Shown here: positions 1 through 13,193 of the stretch, piece after piece | How the letters are laid out: the number at the start of each line of letters is the position of its first letter | Position numbering within the stretch: the first letter of the stretch is position 1 | Assembly (NCBI GenBank): GCA_011319805.1 | Contig: SJRY01000232.1 | Span: 1 to 64,000 of the forward strand | DNA length: 64,000 nt | From: Macrocybe gigantea | Taxonomy: Eukaryota > Basidiomycota > Agaricomycetes > Agaricales > Callistosporiaceae | Reading direction: 5' to 3' | The notes under the pieces: generated by a model | What the model was told of the DNA's origin: nothing | What the model saw: the letters and a program-made list of their open reading frames with translations, nothing else | The model's database searches: none | Position numbers and translations under genes: made by a program

Positions 1-88
1 AGGAAGATAGAGACAGCAAAACAAACTAATCTTCACTGCTTAATCGTCGGTTCGGTTAGATTGTTTCAAATGCACAGTCAAAGAAAGC

Positions 89-2705
89 TTACTTGTTCGA
101 AATCCAGATGGGCTTGCTCTTGACGAGAATGCGAGGAGCTGGACCTCTTGAACCTAGTGGAAGGCGAGTAAATGCTGCTAAATTATCACCAACTGGCCAG
201 ATTCTGTCTTGTGAAGCTTGAGGAATCCAAGACAATGCCCAAAACTTGCTCCAGATTGCCGTTCGTATAGCGTTAACAGTTTTTCGATCAGCAGTAGCCG
301 TTATTTCTTTCCATTTCTGAAAATAACGGCACTGAGTATAATTTTGTACGTTAGCTGGGGTTTGGTGTCGATAGGGAGGAAAAAGATATTGAAACGCCTT
401 ATCCCAATCGACCTGGTTGCCGATCTTGTATTGGCAAGTGGTCCATATATCGCTAAGTCGTAAGTTCTTGTAAAAGTCTCTCCGATAGACAGCCTATCGG
501 TCGTCTTGAGATAAGACGACTTTCCTGGACCCCGAGGATTAGGAGATTTGACAGCGAGATCGATAAGAAATTGTCGCCAAATTGTAGAAATTTGCTCGTC
601 AATACCTCCCGTTTCCTCCGGCTCATCCTCGTCCATATCGGAGCGCTGTCGGCTACAGGTGGAGGTAAAGCGTGGCCTTGTTGAGCAAGATTGAAAATAG
701 GTTGTTCCGGTTCACCAGACCAATTGTAGTACGTTGGCGTTCTTTGCATCTTGTTAGGCACTATGTCGCGTTTGGGGAGCTGACTACGTGGAATAATACC
801 CGCTTGAGGTATTTGAAGCGAATGTCTCGAGCGAAGCACCAAAAAAATGGAAAAATGCAGAAGAAGAGAGTTCAGGCCCTCCGTTTCTATTCTAGGGGAA
901 GGCACGCTCAAAGCAAGGCGCCTGAGAAAGATAAGGCCAAAAGGATTATACGCCCTTTCCGCAATAGCGTCATCCTCCTCGCCATCATCTGATCCGTTGG
1001 AAATGCGGCTAGCCTCTGGATAGATAAGAGTCGATTCATCAACGTCCTCCTCGTGAGTCACTGGAAGAACGGCACTCATAAGTGAACGAGAAGCCGACTT
1101 GTCGTCCGGGCGAGAATGAAGGCCATTGATTAGCCAGACGATAGCTGCGGTTAACAGAAGAGAGTTCTCTTTAACGCGAAGCTCTGGCGGTGACGCTTGT
1201 TGCATAGATAGAATTTGACTGAACGCCGCCAGGCGCACAGATCGAAAGACCCTGGTTGAGTCATTAGTTCTGAGAATTCAATTTTGTAAAAAAATGCTTA
1301 CCACCACTCCGATTGAGTGAACGATAATAACGATGGTCTAACAACCTCTTTTGTAAGGTTTTGAAGAGCGACAAGAGCATGTGTAAGTGGTACGCGAACT
1401 TCAACGCGAGCATTGGAAGAGTTGTCCCGAACGGCACTGGTATAGGTCTTTAACAGACCGCTGATGAATTGAGGAGGCTGCGTATTCCCCATAGCAGTTC
1501 CCATGGTTATCGCTTTGCCATGGTGGCCTTTTTCGGGATTATAGGTCAATGCCTTATCGGTCGTGTACATCTGGAAATAGATGGCGTCGTAGTCGCCCTT
1601 CGTTCGAGATCCTGGCTCTATCCTGCAACCCGAAACAGACATGAGGTGGCTAACCAAGTCTTTAGAATACTGGGAGCTCCTAAGGGATGTTATACGCTCG
1701 GCAGCTGTCTCGGAAATAGCCAGCGCTTGCCGGACAATATGGAAATGAGACGTTGTCGGCCATTGAAGACAAGCGCCCTCCATGCTAAAAACTCTAGCCC
1801 AATATCGACGACCCACTCGCCCTCTTCTATGGCTGTTGCAGGAATGTTCGCCTCTGCCAGATACTCCATAATGGCTAACTGAGCGAGCTCTTCATCATAA
1901 GGGGTATGTTGGGTCGCATGTTTAGTGCCGCGAATTGTATGCATGAAGAAAAAATCATGGGCCCACTGAACGTCAGCCTCTTCAAGAACATGTCGAAGGC
2001 TATCAATAAGCTCGTCTCGATCCCAATGAGGAAGAATCTTCGTTCCATAGGACATGTGGCCTGAGTTTTGGCGCGCACGAAAATATTCAGCTTCAAGGGT
2101 TCCTGGCCAGTCAGAGACATCGTAGGGATGGTGTAAAGCTACCGCGGGGCGAAGGCCTTTCTCGTAAAACTCGCGCACCTCTTCCCAAGAGAGATGAGGT
2201 TCTGAACGATCTTTAGAGTATAGGTGAGGAAAGAATATATGAATCATGTGTCGAGCGCCCCAGTAACCAAATTTAAAATTGGGAATCTTATGCATCGAAA
2301 CCCAGTGAGTGGCCTTTGTTTAAAGAAAGAATATTAGTATAATAATATTGATCAAGTCGACTATATCACTTACGCCATCTATTGAAATTGGATAACTCAT
2401 ATGAATGCTTGTCGTTAAAACCTCGGCTTGATTGGGCATGAGATTGACGCTGATTGAACATTCTACGATAATTTTGGAGAGAATGGCAATAAGAGAGTCA
2501 AAATCTCTTGCCACGGAAATTCTGTGGTTCGGCGTAATAAGATTTGAGGTTGTATCGAGGAAGACCTGGTGTTCCTCGGTTTCTCCAGTTAAAACGAAGC
2601 GAAAGAAAAGCCAGGTTGTCGTTCTGTAATTGTTTGGCTACTCGAGTAAATTCTCGGAGAGTATAGATATAGATTAGTGGGGAGCGTGAGATAGAGATCA
2701 GACAT
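89..2705 (-). pseudogene. Agaricomycete-specific protein of unknown function, frameshifted copy
   Basis: The reading runs from an ATG at 2705 (MSDLYLTLPTNLYLY) through VLTGETEEHQVF, IRGTKHATQHTP, YTTDKALTYNPEKGHHG, an IWTTCQYKIGNQ block and a tail ending near PRILVKSKPIW, with TAA at 89-91. I recognise this as a family common in Agaricomycetes that has no known function. At least three frame breaks separate clearly collinear pieces: after SPRI near 2650, at the QLQ/TTTW join near 2620, and near 1800, where VVDIGLEF continues in another frame as MEGACLQWPTTS. An intron lies around 2300-2370. The three breaks suggest a decaying copy rather than sequencing error, though one error could still be involved. 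A 3' relic of the same family lies at 16261-16520. Confidence 0.6.
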
Positions 2706-2972
2706 AGTGAAGATAGCGAAGGTTATGAAAACCCGAATACCTTAGTTTTCATAATATATACGATACAGGAAGAGCAAATAGGCGAGCCGGTCCGTCTAGG
2801 AGGCCATAGGTTAGGATAAAATAGATAGCGGTGCCGAATTTTACTAGTGCTTGGTAGTGGATCTTGATAGAGATCTTGAGGTCAGGTGAATTAGATAGCG
2901 GCATGGAGTTGTTTTATTTTGCAGAATATCTCGATTGATAAAATCTCCGTAATACAGGGTTAGTCGTAAATC

Positions 2973-5900
2973 TCAGGTAGCCATATAGTAACATGTAAAA
3001 AAGGGGTCGATTGAGCGCTCAAATTTTTCAAGGGGAAAATCATTAGATACACCGCGTGACCGATATTTGTGGAATTTCTTCAAGGTACTGGGATGCACCG
3101 GAGATAATTCACCGTCGTCCAAGTCTCTTCTCCGTCGATGGCTTGGTACTAGTTCAGAAGATATGATAGGTTGAGAATAATTCACGTTAAATATAGAATA
3201 ATCTTACTGTGGCTAGACGAACCTCCACGTCGTAAATCGGCCTCAAGTGCTGTCGTAGTTTGTGGCCTTGTAAGAGAATGAGGACGTGATTGTATCCTAG
3301 AGGAGGCAATTTGCATTCCAGATGATTGCGTTACATGCATTTGCAATGGAGGAGTCATAGACGCCGGGGACAGAGGAAGCGCAGATGGCTGCAACGGAGG
3401 AGGTGCAGACGCTTGCGATGGACGTGCAAATGGATTAGGGCGTGATCGAATCATAGAGGGGCGTTGCTGTTGCCGTTGGTCATCTGAGAGCCCAGGTGCA
3501 GACGCTGCTTGCACAGAATGTCGGACATCAGGTAACATTACTGAAGACCGAGGCTTCTTCGCAGATTTTGCTTCTCGGCTGTGGAGACAGAGGGCGTCGC
3601 AGACGGCTGTGCTGAACCTCGATGCTGATCAGAAGAGGTTCGAGTGGCATGTTCTACTTCCGTAGGATGTGGAGGATGAGGATCAGATGGCGTCATAGAC
3701 GCTCTTGAGGAAGGAACCCGAGGCGCTTGCCTAGCTGATGAGGAGAGAAGGGATCCTTTAGTTAATTGGCGAGTCTGATCTGTAAGAACAGAAGCCGTCA
3801 TTAATGGCTGAGCTTGCTTAGATGCAGGTTCATGGATGGTCGGATACGCCTTTGTTGGTTGCTTGAGCAGAAAAAGACGTGGTCGTGAATCTAAAACAAG
3901 AGTACTGAATACGTGAATACTATATTCAGGTATTATATCTACTTACCAGTCTTCGTAGGTCTAGCGGCTCTTCCAGCTGGATATAGATTAGATGAATTAC
4001 TTGATGAGAATAGAATAAAATCGACGTACTCTGGTTACCAAGGTCAGGCTCCTCAGGAAGAGACGAAACTTCCTCGCGTCTCTGAGGAATAGAATTTATT
4101 TCTTCATCCTCAGAAGACGGATAGAAGATCGGACTTGATTCCCTTGTCGGAAAATGAGACGGTTCAGAACTAGTATCTGGAATGCTTGCGTTGCTCTCAT
4201 CAATGATACCCTCATCTGTAAATGAGGAAATAATTTGACGTATAGTATTTTTATATCTGAAAGACTTACCAGCAGATGTCAAAGACGCTCTAGAAGAGTT
4301 GGTGTTGGTGTAAAGAACGCCGGCGCTTGGAGCTAAGGAAACCATAGATGCATCTGACCGATAATGGTCTTCTCTTTCTGGAGCCATCGCTATTTCTGCA
4401 TCGGCAGAAGGAACTGGTGCTTTGTCTTGTAGTTCCTCTAGACGTTGCTGCTTCTGTGGGTTTTGCTTTCTGGCGGCCTTTTTTCTCTTCCGCAAAACTT
4501 TGCCTTCACCTTCAGAGACGTCTTCGCCATCTGCCTCCTCTACAGGCTTGCCGCTTAAGAGGTTCTGAAGTTCTAGATATATAAAATTGTCAAGAGAACG
4601 AGTTATTATCAAAGAATCGAAAACGTCACCTTCACCAAGCTCCTTATTAACAAAGGCATCGAACATGTCTCTTTTGCCATGAGCCATATCATTCAATATA
4701 AGATCCGCGGAATCTGCAGCGAGAAGATGAATAGATCTGACTACTTCTTGCTGAGGTTGCCGATGAGCACGGCCACGAATTTGACGTTCATCCTGAGCGC
4801 TCCAAGGTTGAGACTAGAAGCGATCAGAAAGGATGGTGAGAATACTCATAAATGAGACGCACCAGGAAAAGGACGACAGTAGCCTTTGACAAGTTGAGCC
4901 CTGCTGATCCGACGCTAGAAAAGATGAGAATAGGAGGTCCCTCGTCTTCCAGAAACTGTGCCACTATTTTGTCTCTCTTCTCGAAGGGCATACTGCCATC
5001 AATGCTAAGGCTTTTGACACCATATAGTTGCAAAACCTTGTTATAAAATATTAGTAACATCTTCGATAATCAATCTGTCCAGCAAAAACCGCACCTGTTG
5101 GAAGATTGGCGTTAACGAACAGAACTCGTTATAGCATAGCAGTTTTCTGGTGCGTTTCGAGATAGTACCGGGTGGAAGAGCAGGAGGCTCTGGGAAAATG
5201 GGTTCACCGTCTTCAAAATAGACATCGGGGGCATGGTCGCAGGAAGAATAATGGCGCATAATTCTTGCAGCAACGTCCATCTTAGTTGACTTGACCTTTT
5301 CCCAATCATCAAGGCTGCTAAACCTGGGGCTTTTCTCCTTCTCGTTCCGTTTATTCTTACTAAGATCATTGTCGGTCGGTTGCTCTTCACCTTCATCCTC
5401 CTTATCTGTATCGTTTGCAAAGCATACTGCCATGCGGTATTCTAAATAAAATTGCTACAGGAATCCTAGCGTCAGCGCTATCAGATCAAACTCGATATCA
5501 GAATTACCTTTGTTTGTACTTTGCCGGAATCATTTGCGGACATGACGCTGACCAAAATATCAGGCTTTAAGTCACTAAGTATTCAGCATAGAACTAACCT
5601 TTCCTTCGCCGCTTGAGCCCTGGCATCAAGTATACGAGTTTCTCGAGGCGTAAGCTTCAGCACGCCTTTGATAGTCTTGTGAAGTGGCAAATTCAGCAAC
5701 GTTTTGCCTTCCCAGTTGACGCTATCGGTAGTTCGCCGCAAAACGTAACCTTGAAAATTTGCTTGCATACGACGTACAGCTTCTACTTGGGCCAGTCTGA
5801 CAGACTGTCCGTTATCGTCAAGCTTCTTGGCACGGCGGATAACAGCGGCGTCCTCGCGTTCCTCGTCTAGAGAGACATGAGTGAAGAAATGCGGCACTCC

Positions 5901-8034
5901 AATGAGCCGTCCCATAGAAGCGATATCCTGTTGCGCAATAATCAATTCAACCGGTAGTCATGACCAAGTCAGTGAGAAGCAACGTACCTTGGGAGAAGTC
6001 AACAAAGGAGTACCCGTTAGGCCTAGGCGCAGCTTCGCCCGCTGAAATATGGCAAGTCCTGCGAAGTATCTTGGGCCCACATTTTTCATTAGATGGAGCT
6101 CGTCCAGGATGACGGTGAGGTATTTGATGCCAAAAAGAGTTCCCTCAGCATCGCTCTTTTTCTTGGGCAAGTTCCACGGCAGATGTCCTCGCTCTACCTT
6201 TCCTTGATAGACTCGATTAAAATCGTTTTGCAAGGACTATAATTTGTAAAGTATTAGAAAATGTGGAATAATACATGGCATGGGCGTACCGTATGATTAG
6301 CGATGATAATGATGTTTTGAAGGCCTTGCTTTGAAGTAGATAATGGCCCTCCTTCTTGCCAAAAGGCAGAGTTGCCCGATTTTGGAGAGTCATATACTAA
6401 GATGTCGACACTTTTGGGGAGAAAAAACGTTTTGAGCTCCTGAATCCACTGGTGGCGAAGGGTACCAGGTACGACTATAAGGTGCGGATGTGCCTCTTCA
6501 AGTTTGCTCTCTCCCAGGTAAGATTGGCGTTCTGTAATGCTGACGTTCAGTAATAGGAATACTTAGAAAAATTCAGCACTTTACTCACGCAGAATCGGAG
6601 GCATTGGTTGCTGAAATTGATGTAACAATATGACTTGGTTTAAAAACGCTATTACGGAGATGGCTAAAGCAGTTTTTCCGAGACCGACCTCGTCCGCGAT
6701 GAGCGTGCCATGGCTATTTGAGTTGGATTCTGACGTAAATGCATTTCTGATGATAGAATGAACGCCGGCGAGCTGATGCCAGTGGAGAAGAAGATTGGAA
6801 AGGTCCGAGGCTCCCTTGGTTTCATCAAACAGAGCAGGTTGGTCCCAGGCAGTAAGGCCAGCCTGATGGCGGAGCGGTTGGAATTGGTGGGGAAGGCATT
6901 GGCGTAGAAAGCCCAAGTTCTTCGCGAGAGTGTCGGGATCAAGAACTTTCTCTATCTCCATCCCCAGATCGCCCGCCTCTACGTCCTTGAGGTCGAAAGA
7001 AAGCAGAGAGTCTGGATTAACGCCTTGCTGGTCTTCGTCACCTCCGAAATATTCCGAATAAATATTCAGAAGCTGGTCAAGATCCGCTTCGCTCGCTAAC
7101 GTACTCGGCGTGCCCTTGAAAAGTGCTAATAATAGCGTTATATTTTGAAAATAAGTAATATATAAATACTGACCAGTCTTGCCCTTGGTCTCCTTTTTTG
7201 CAACTTTAACGCCTATGGCCTCAAGCAACCGATTCAGTTCGGAAAGCATTTCGTCAGCTTTAGCGATGTTTTCTTTGTTGCTATAAACGTCGACGAGGTT
7301 CTTCCATTTTGAGACAGCGGTAATTGTAGCGACAATCTTCTTCTTCGTAACTGGGCCATCCATCACAGCTGAGAGGGTTAAAATTAGCCATGAAGAATGA
7401 TAAACTTGATGACTATACCATTGAAGGCAGCCAAAGCCGCAGCCTCAAACGTCTGAAGCCTTTTTTGATCTGTCTTTCGTCGTTTGCGAAGGTTGGACCA
7501 GGAGCGCTGAATGAAAATGGCCATAGGTGCACGATAAATCGATGGCAAGAGATCTCCAGTGCCAAGCGCTTCCTTTCCAAACAGAAGAACGGCAACAGAA
7601 TCGAGAGCGATAGGGATATAGGAATCGGCATTAGGCCAGCTCGCAGATGAGTCCTCGTGCTCCAAAAGAGTGAATGGATGAACGCCGTGGATGTTTAGAC
7701 CCTCTACGATCAACCCGTGGATGTTGGATTTCTCCCACATTTTATTGACGAAGGTGGCCCATTTGTCACGGCCCGGAAAAGCTACTCTTCCGTCCTTGCC
7801 GTTTGCGGCGAACTTCAATTTGGCTTCCTCACTAGGGAGTTTCTTATAGTGTTCGAAATATGACTTGACATCCTGAGCGTCTCGCTGGGTCCAGCCTTTA
7901 GGGAGAAGTGCGTCGTCATCTGGAAATAGACCATGTTGGATACCGGTAATTTCCTGCCACCTTGGCCAGTGCCAGGGAGCTTCTTTCATATGGAATAGTT
8001 TAATTAAAGCGCTGGCAGCAGTATGGCTCGGCAT
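2973..8034 (-). CDS. SNF2-family ATPase (chromatin-remodeller type), multi-exon
   Basis: The start is the ATG at 8034 (MPSHTAASALIK). About 400 residues of unrecognised N-terminal sequence precede the ATPase. Helicase motifs follow in order: Walker A in DEVGLGKTA (near 6690), LIVVPGTLRHQW, a DELH box in place of DEAH (near 6100), LTGTPL (near 6010), then in the second lobe FSSVGSAGLNLSKA (near 4890) and the arginine-finger motif QIRGRAHRQPQQ (near 4780). The C-terminal 400 residues are charged, then Ser/Pro/Gln-rich and probably disordered. Exons are joined by short introns, for example near 5450-5580, 6235-6290 and 7130-7175; exact boundaries in the low-complexity tail (3000-3900) are uncertain. 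SNF2 proteins use ATP to move nucleosomes or strip proteins from DNA. It has the same orientation as the JmjC-like gene upstream. It looks intact, but a frameshift in the tail cannot be excluded. Confidence 0.75.
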
Positions 8035-9176
8035 TGCAGATGATAGGTGAGGGTGAGCTAGAGTTGCGGATGAAATGGATCTTGGTCAATATTTCAGACC
8101 GCTATAGCTTGATATTGCTGAGCGCACCTTCGCCTTTCGGAACAACAACCGGTCTGTTGCAAATAGATAGGAATTGATCTCAGATATGAGGCATCGTAGA
8201 CGGCGAACTACGTTGTGTAAAAAAGATTAGGGGCTTGATAAATTCATTGATATGATGAAAACGAGGCGATTGGGCGTCCTAGACGACGGACGGGGAATGG
8301 ACTGCAAGTTGATTGCGGGCTGACGTCCCTGGAGGCCATGGTAGATTGGTTGGTTATTAATCTAAGATGTGAGGCGTCTCGGACGGAACAAGGACTATTC
8401 TCACCAAAGGTTTAGCCAATTTCATTACTGAACTTAGGCGTCCCCGACGGCCGAACAAAAGTAACGTTCGAGTAACGTTCGAGTAGTCGGTGTCTCCGAT
8501 GAAGAAAAGCCATTCCAACCAAAGAAATAATCAGTACAGTTCAGTTAGTTTTCTTTTGGACAATGGTAGTCGACAGTTGGAAGTTAAATACAGATAGAAA
8601 CGAGCTGAACGCCGGCGTCTCCGATGGACGGGAAGTGACAACTGACTAACAGCCTAATTTGAAAAACAACAGGCCCAGCAACCCTGGCGGAGGAACAAAT
8701 ATATAGAAAGGGGCTCATCAAATATCTGGCGTCAAGGACGGACAACGAAAAGGCCCTTAATGCACTCCAATCTAATTGAGGAGAATGATTTTAAGCCTCA
8801 CCATGATCTATTTGAATACATGTCATGAAAGGCCAAAATGAAAGGGAAACGACGCACCTAAGCCACGTTACGCCTCCTGAGTTTGTGCAGAATATTCCGC
8901 TATTCAAAATATTTGATAGCAATCAGCGACGCATTCGGGCGTCTTCTAAAGAAGGTTACCTAGTTCCTGAGCCAACTTAAGAAAGAGTGCGTTGTTCCAA
9001 GGCCAAAGCTGGCCCCCTGATTGTATCTTGATAGGGGGCGCAACGTGTGTAATGCGTATAACGTATATATGTAAGCAGCTAGATACACGGGATTAATTAC
9101 ACCGAATTGGGATCATTCCGTACGAGAGCGCTTTGAAGATGCGACTAGAAAAGTTGGATGATCGGTTGATTATGCG
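8035..9176. other. Intergenic region with scattered GGCGTC-NNN-GACGG motifs
   Basis: No gene is seen in this 1.1 kb between the SNF2 and JmjC genes. A short imperfect palindrome, GGCGTC then about 3 nt then GACGG, recurs near 8275, 8371, 8438, 8608 and 8728, with weaker versions near 8187 and 8490. The spacing is irregular, 50-120 bp. The same motif recurs in unrelated repeats elsewhere in the window. The region should also hold the SNF2 promoter. Confidence 0.5.
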
Positions 9177-12100
9177 TTACGTATTATTCTTTGGCTGGTA
9201 GGAGACAAGTTCGAACTTACCTGAGAGATCTAACGCTGCAGCGATTCCTTTGTCTCGAGTAGGAAGTGTTGGGAGGGGAATAGAATCTATAAAGATTGGA
9301 TGAGGGAAAAATAAATGAAAAGTATAGAAACTTGCCTTGAGAAGGAGCGTCTTGGAGCTCGACGTCAAAGAAAGGTCTGTGCCAGCCGTAACGAGGAGGG
9401 TAGATGGCTTCGTAGCCATTTGGCGCGGAGTAAGTCTGGCGAAGCCTCTGGGAAAAGGCCCTTGGAGATATTTTGGAGTGGCTAGGCATTTTTTGGGCGT
9501 GAGCATAGTTTAAGCCTTCGATGAGTGCCAGAATTTGATCTTGGAGAAGGACGTTATAGAACCCCCCATAAAATGGACGTCCTTGCCCTCTGACTTGAGC
9601 TTGCAGCGATGCGAAAGCCAAGAAACAACTTGGGCGGCTTGTTGGCGAGTATGGTAGATGTCTAGACGAAGGCGGATATCCAAGTTTTCGGACAAGTGTT
9701 CCTGTAGCTCCAGGCAAACGCATAACAAGCAGACCTTCAGAAGATCTGAGAAATCCTCCAAGCGAGGAAGGTGGATTTCACCCATGGGAAATTTTTTGCC
9801 GTTGAAAAAATCGTAAAACATCGCTAAAATTGACCGTAGAAGGAGGACCATCGTACCAACGTGCTCCTGGTTGGTGATTGAGTACGTGGCACAAAAAATA
9901 TGAAAGACGGTGGTGACGGTGCGGTCCAGATGGCAAGTGACGTAGAAAAATCGGCCTCGACAGAAGCTCGACTTGGGCGTATATACGTAGTGGATGGTTC
10001 CAGGCGGCATGTACCTAAACGTGAAACGTTAGACAGATCTTTTGAGTATAACTTAAACAACTTACAAAGTGTCACCCGGCCTTAGAAGAATAGCGTATAG
10101 TTTCATCTGACGCGAGTTTGGCCGGTTGCTGTCAAATGCCCTGTTTGCGAAAAAATCTGGCCTGTCCAAAGACCAGTGCGGTTTGGGAAAACCTATGATC
10201 CACCACTTCAAACCATTTTCGACATCCACTCGCGTACAGAAGCCGCAAGTATCGAGATGCCAGGAGGATTTGGCATCCTTGGTCCCAGCTATACTCCAAT
10301 TCATTACAGAGGACGGATACGGGGAGTCCTTGGGATCAAACCAGGCCTCGCCCTCCTTAGAACTATATGCGAAGGAGTCAGTGCGAAAAGGTAAGGGCAT
10401 AGTTCGTCTAGCTTCGTCGTTGAGCGGCAAGCTAAGTGCGTTGAGAATTTTGCTGCCGTCCTTCCCCGCGGCGTCGATGACGTCCAGTGGCGTTCCAGCA
10501 ACATGCCGGAGCTGATCATCTACGACTTCAACGGCTTCTCCACCTTCTTCGTCAGCGTCGTTCTCTTCACCAGATTCACTTTCCTTGTCCGTAAAGTCGT
10601 CATCACCTGGAAAAATGGGGATGGACAGGTCTGCCTTACAGGTGAGCTGAATTGCTGGATTGCGGCAATTAGGGCTTACCAACGATGTCTATCTGTTTGT
10701 AAACATCTTCTCCAATTGCCTCCGCCCAACCTTTGACGTCAAACGCGTACTTCGGCTCATGATTTCCGCAGACGACGATTGGTTTCTCAGAGAAAGCCTG
10801 CACCACCGCATGCGGAGAGAGGCTAAGCCACTCCTCTTTCGTATATATGTGAATGGGGGAGTCCTTATTGCCTCGAACGTTGACCGGCTTCCCATCTTCA
10901 TAGAGCTTTTGGACAGCAGACATCATGAGCGCCAACTGCTTGCGTTCGCGAAAGAACTGCATAAGGGGGAGCTAGTTAGTTGATTTGCAACGGAATTTGA
11001 TAAAAGGTGAATTAAATACATGAAAAGCTGGCGTCCATAACTCGGTTCCGCCGAAGGCGTCATAGAGGGTGTAAGGTCGAATGCTTGGCTGTCTCTGTAT
11101 AAGAGGAGCTGAGTCGTTAGAAGTGGCGAAGACAAAAGGGCTCATACCTCTGCGTCACCTTCTTCCAACTTCTCCTTCATAGCATTTCTGCTTCCGCCCC
11201 CGTACTGTTAAGATGATAAATTGAATTTCATAGAGTAAAATGGGAAAATAGAGACACGTACAATTCCCTCAACATCGATAACCGTTGGAATCAGCTTCCC
11301 AATAGGATTTTCGGGCGTCGATGATCGCCTACGTTTGCGCGAGGACCTAGAGGCCGCTGAATCCACCCGTCCCGCGCCCTCTGCAGGCCTTTTGTTTCTT
11401 TTGCTGTGGCGAAGTTTTTTGGATCGGATGCTGGGGGACGGGAAGTTCCGTCCACGTCCATATCTCCGGAGGGTGTAGAAAGCGGCGTACTTGGGGAAGG
11501 CGGGAGAGGAGACGGAGGCGTGCTTGAAGAAGAGAGGAGCGGGAGGAGACGGAGGCGTGCTTGAAGAAGGCGGGAGAGGAGACGGAGGCGCGCTTGGGGA
11601 AGGCGGGAGAGGAGACGGAGGCGCGCTTGGGGAAGGCGGGAGAGGAGACGGAGGCGCGCTTGGGGAAGGCGGGAGAGGAGACGGAGGCGCGCTTGGGGAA
11701 GGCGGGAGAGGAGACGGAGGCGCGCTTGGGGAAGGCGGGAGAGGAGACGGAGGCGCGCTTGGGGAAGGCGAGATAGGAGACGGAGGCGTGCTTTGGGAAG
11801 GCGGAGTTGGAGAAAGAGGCGTAGTTGGGGTAGGCAGAGGCGGAGGCGGAGGCAGCGTTCTGCACGGAGTTCTGGGTTGAGAAGGAGGGCACGAGCCAAG
11901 CGACGTCGTTGCCTGCGACGGAAGCTTTGAAGGGCCTTTTGCGATCGCCTCCGTGAACCAGTTCCGTTCTTCTTCCGTAGCTTGCCCTGCCAAGGGAGCA
12001 ATTTTGTCCAACATCGATTTATAAACGTCGTAAGCTGGGACCTCCGTGGTAAGATATCGCTCGATGGAATCAAATGCGATTTCCTCGATAGTCTTAATGG

Positions 12101-13193
12101 TCGTCGGTCGGTCATACGAATCCAGAACGTGCATAATCTAAGGCGGACTTTAATAAAAAGTGAATTAAATGAAGACTTGGAAGACTCACATATATAAGCT
12201 CATATCGCCTGGCAGAAATCGTGAAGATATTCTGATCTGAAAGGATGATCATGGGAGAGATGGCGCGGAACATGAACAACGCATTTCGATAGGTTGTGCC
12301 ATTTTTCCAGCACGCGATAGCGTCCAAGAGGGAAGCATCCGTAACTCTGCAAACCTGCAGATTAAAAAGAGAGTTGTCAAACAAAAAAGAATCACGTACC
12401 CGCAAGCCTCCATTAATTCTTTCAAGGAGCCTGGGCCGTCGACGTCTCCCTGGCAGAAGATCAATATACTAATGCTGCAATAGGCCCCTCACTTGAACTC
12501 ACCTTCAACAGATACGCTAGATGCAGGGAGAGTGTTTGAAAAATTCGCAGGAGCTTAACCTGCTTCGCGTTAGCCACGTTCGCCGATATATCCAATGCGA
12601 TGCGGGCGATAACGTCATCGGAATTCGACGCCAGGCGAGGCTGGGATGGCAAGGATTTGGCAAAAGTGGAGACCGCTGACAAAATTCGCCGCGGCCAATC
12701 CTTGAAGGAATGCAACCACTTTTTTTTATTCATTACTCATTTGTCGCATTGCGAACAACTGCGTATGACTTACCGATTCGTGAACGTCGATGGTTTTCAA
12801 ATTCAATTCGCGGGGCGGCCTTTGTGCGAAACGTTGAGTCTTCAATGCGAAAAGATCCAGGACCGCGTAGCAAAAAAATATAGCCGCGCCCTTCGCCGCA
12901 TGTTGAGAGTGTTTGTCGTCCGGCGCAGCAGTTAGGAATAGCTGGCGATGAACTTCGTCCCCTACACCACGGGCGGGCAATGCCAACCCTTGCTCAATGA
13001 ACTGCAACTGTGCCAGAATATCCTTCGTTCCAATAAGTCAGATTGGTCGTTGGGTGCGCGCGCGCGTAAACTGGCAAACACCCACCTGAAACCGCGGTTC
13101 AAAACAATGCAACTCCGGTTGCGATACGAAGTTGCAAAGCCAAGGAGTGGAACGGAAGAGCTTTGACTGGACAATCCACGCGTGCGATGCCAT
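9177..13193 (-). CDS. JmjC-like 2-oxoglutarate dioxygenase with proline-rich repeat
   Basis: The start is the ATG at 13193 ([13 protein letters not shown]), followed by an intron and [16 protein letters not shown]. An N-terminal region without recognised domain leads to a proline-rich tract of 11-residue repeats ([11 protein letters not shown]) at 11490-11800. The JmjC-like part follows: [14 protein letters not shown] (near 10860), [18 protein letters not shown] (near 10260) with the first two iron ligands as H-x-D, and LLRPGDTL spliced to [13 protein letters not shown] (near 10070-9990) with the distal histidine. The HxD...H triad is therefore present. JmjC enzymes are mostly protein demethylases or hydroxylases; the substrate here is unknown. 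A C-terminal region ends at 9177. Introns are short; boundaries outside the JmjC core were not all fixed. It sits directly beside repeat block A. Confidence 0.65.
11500..11810 (-). repeat. 33-bp coding minisatellite in the JmjC-like gene
   Basis: Six near-identical 33 bp units, plus degenerate ones at both ends, lie inside the coding sequence and encode [11 protein letters not shown]. Units are almost identical at the DNA level, including third positions, so the array is young or being homogenised. The opposite strand is also open and would read as a Gly/Glu-rich repeat, which I treat as a shadow. Confidence 0.85.

Noticed and set aside
11491..11880. Gly-rich frame antisense to the JmjC-like gene
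   Set aside because: Mirror of the proline-rich coding repeat; the sense frame continues into a recognisable domain.
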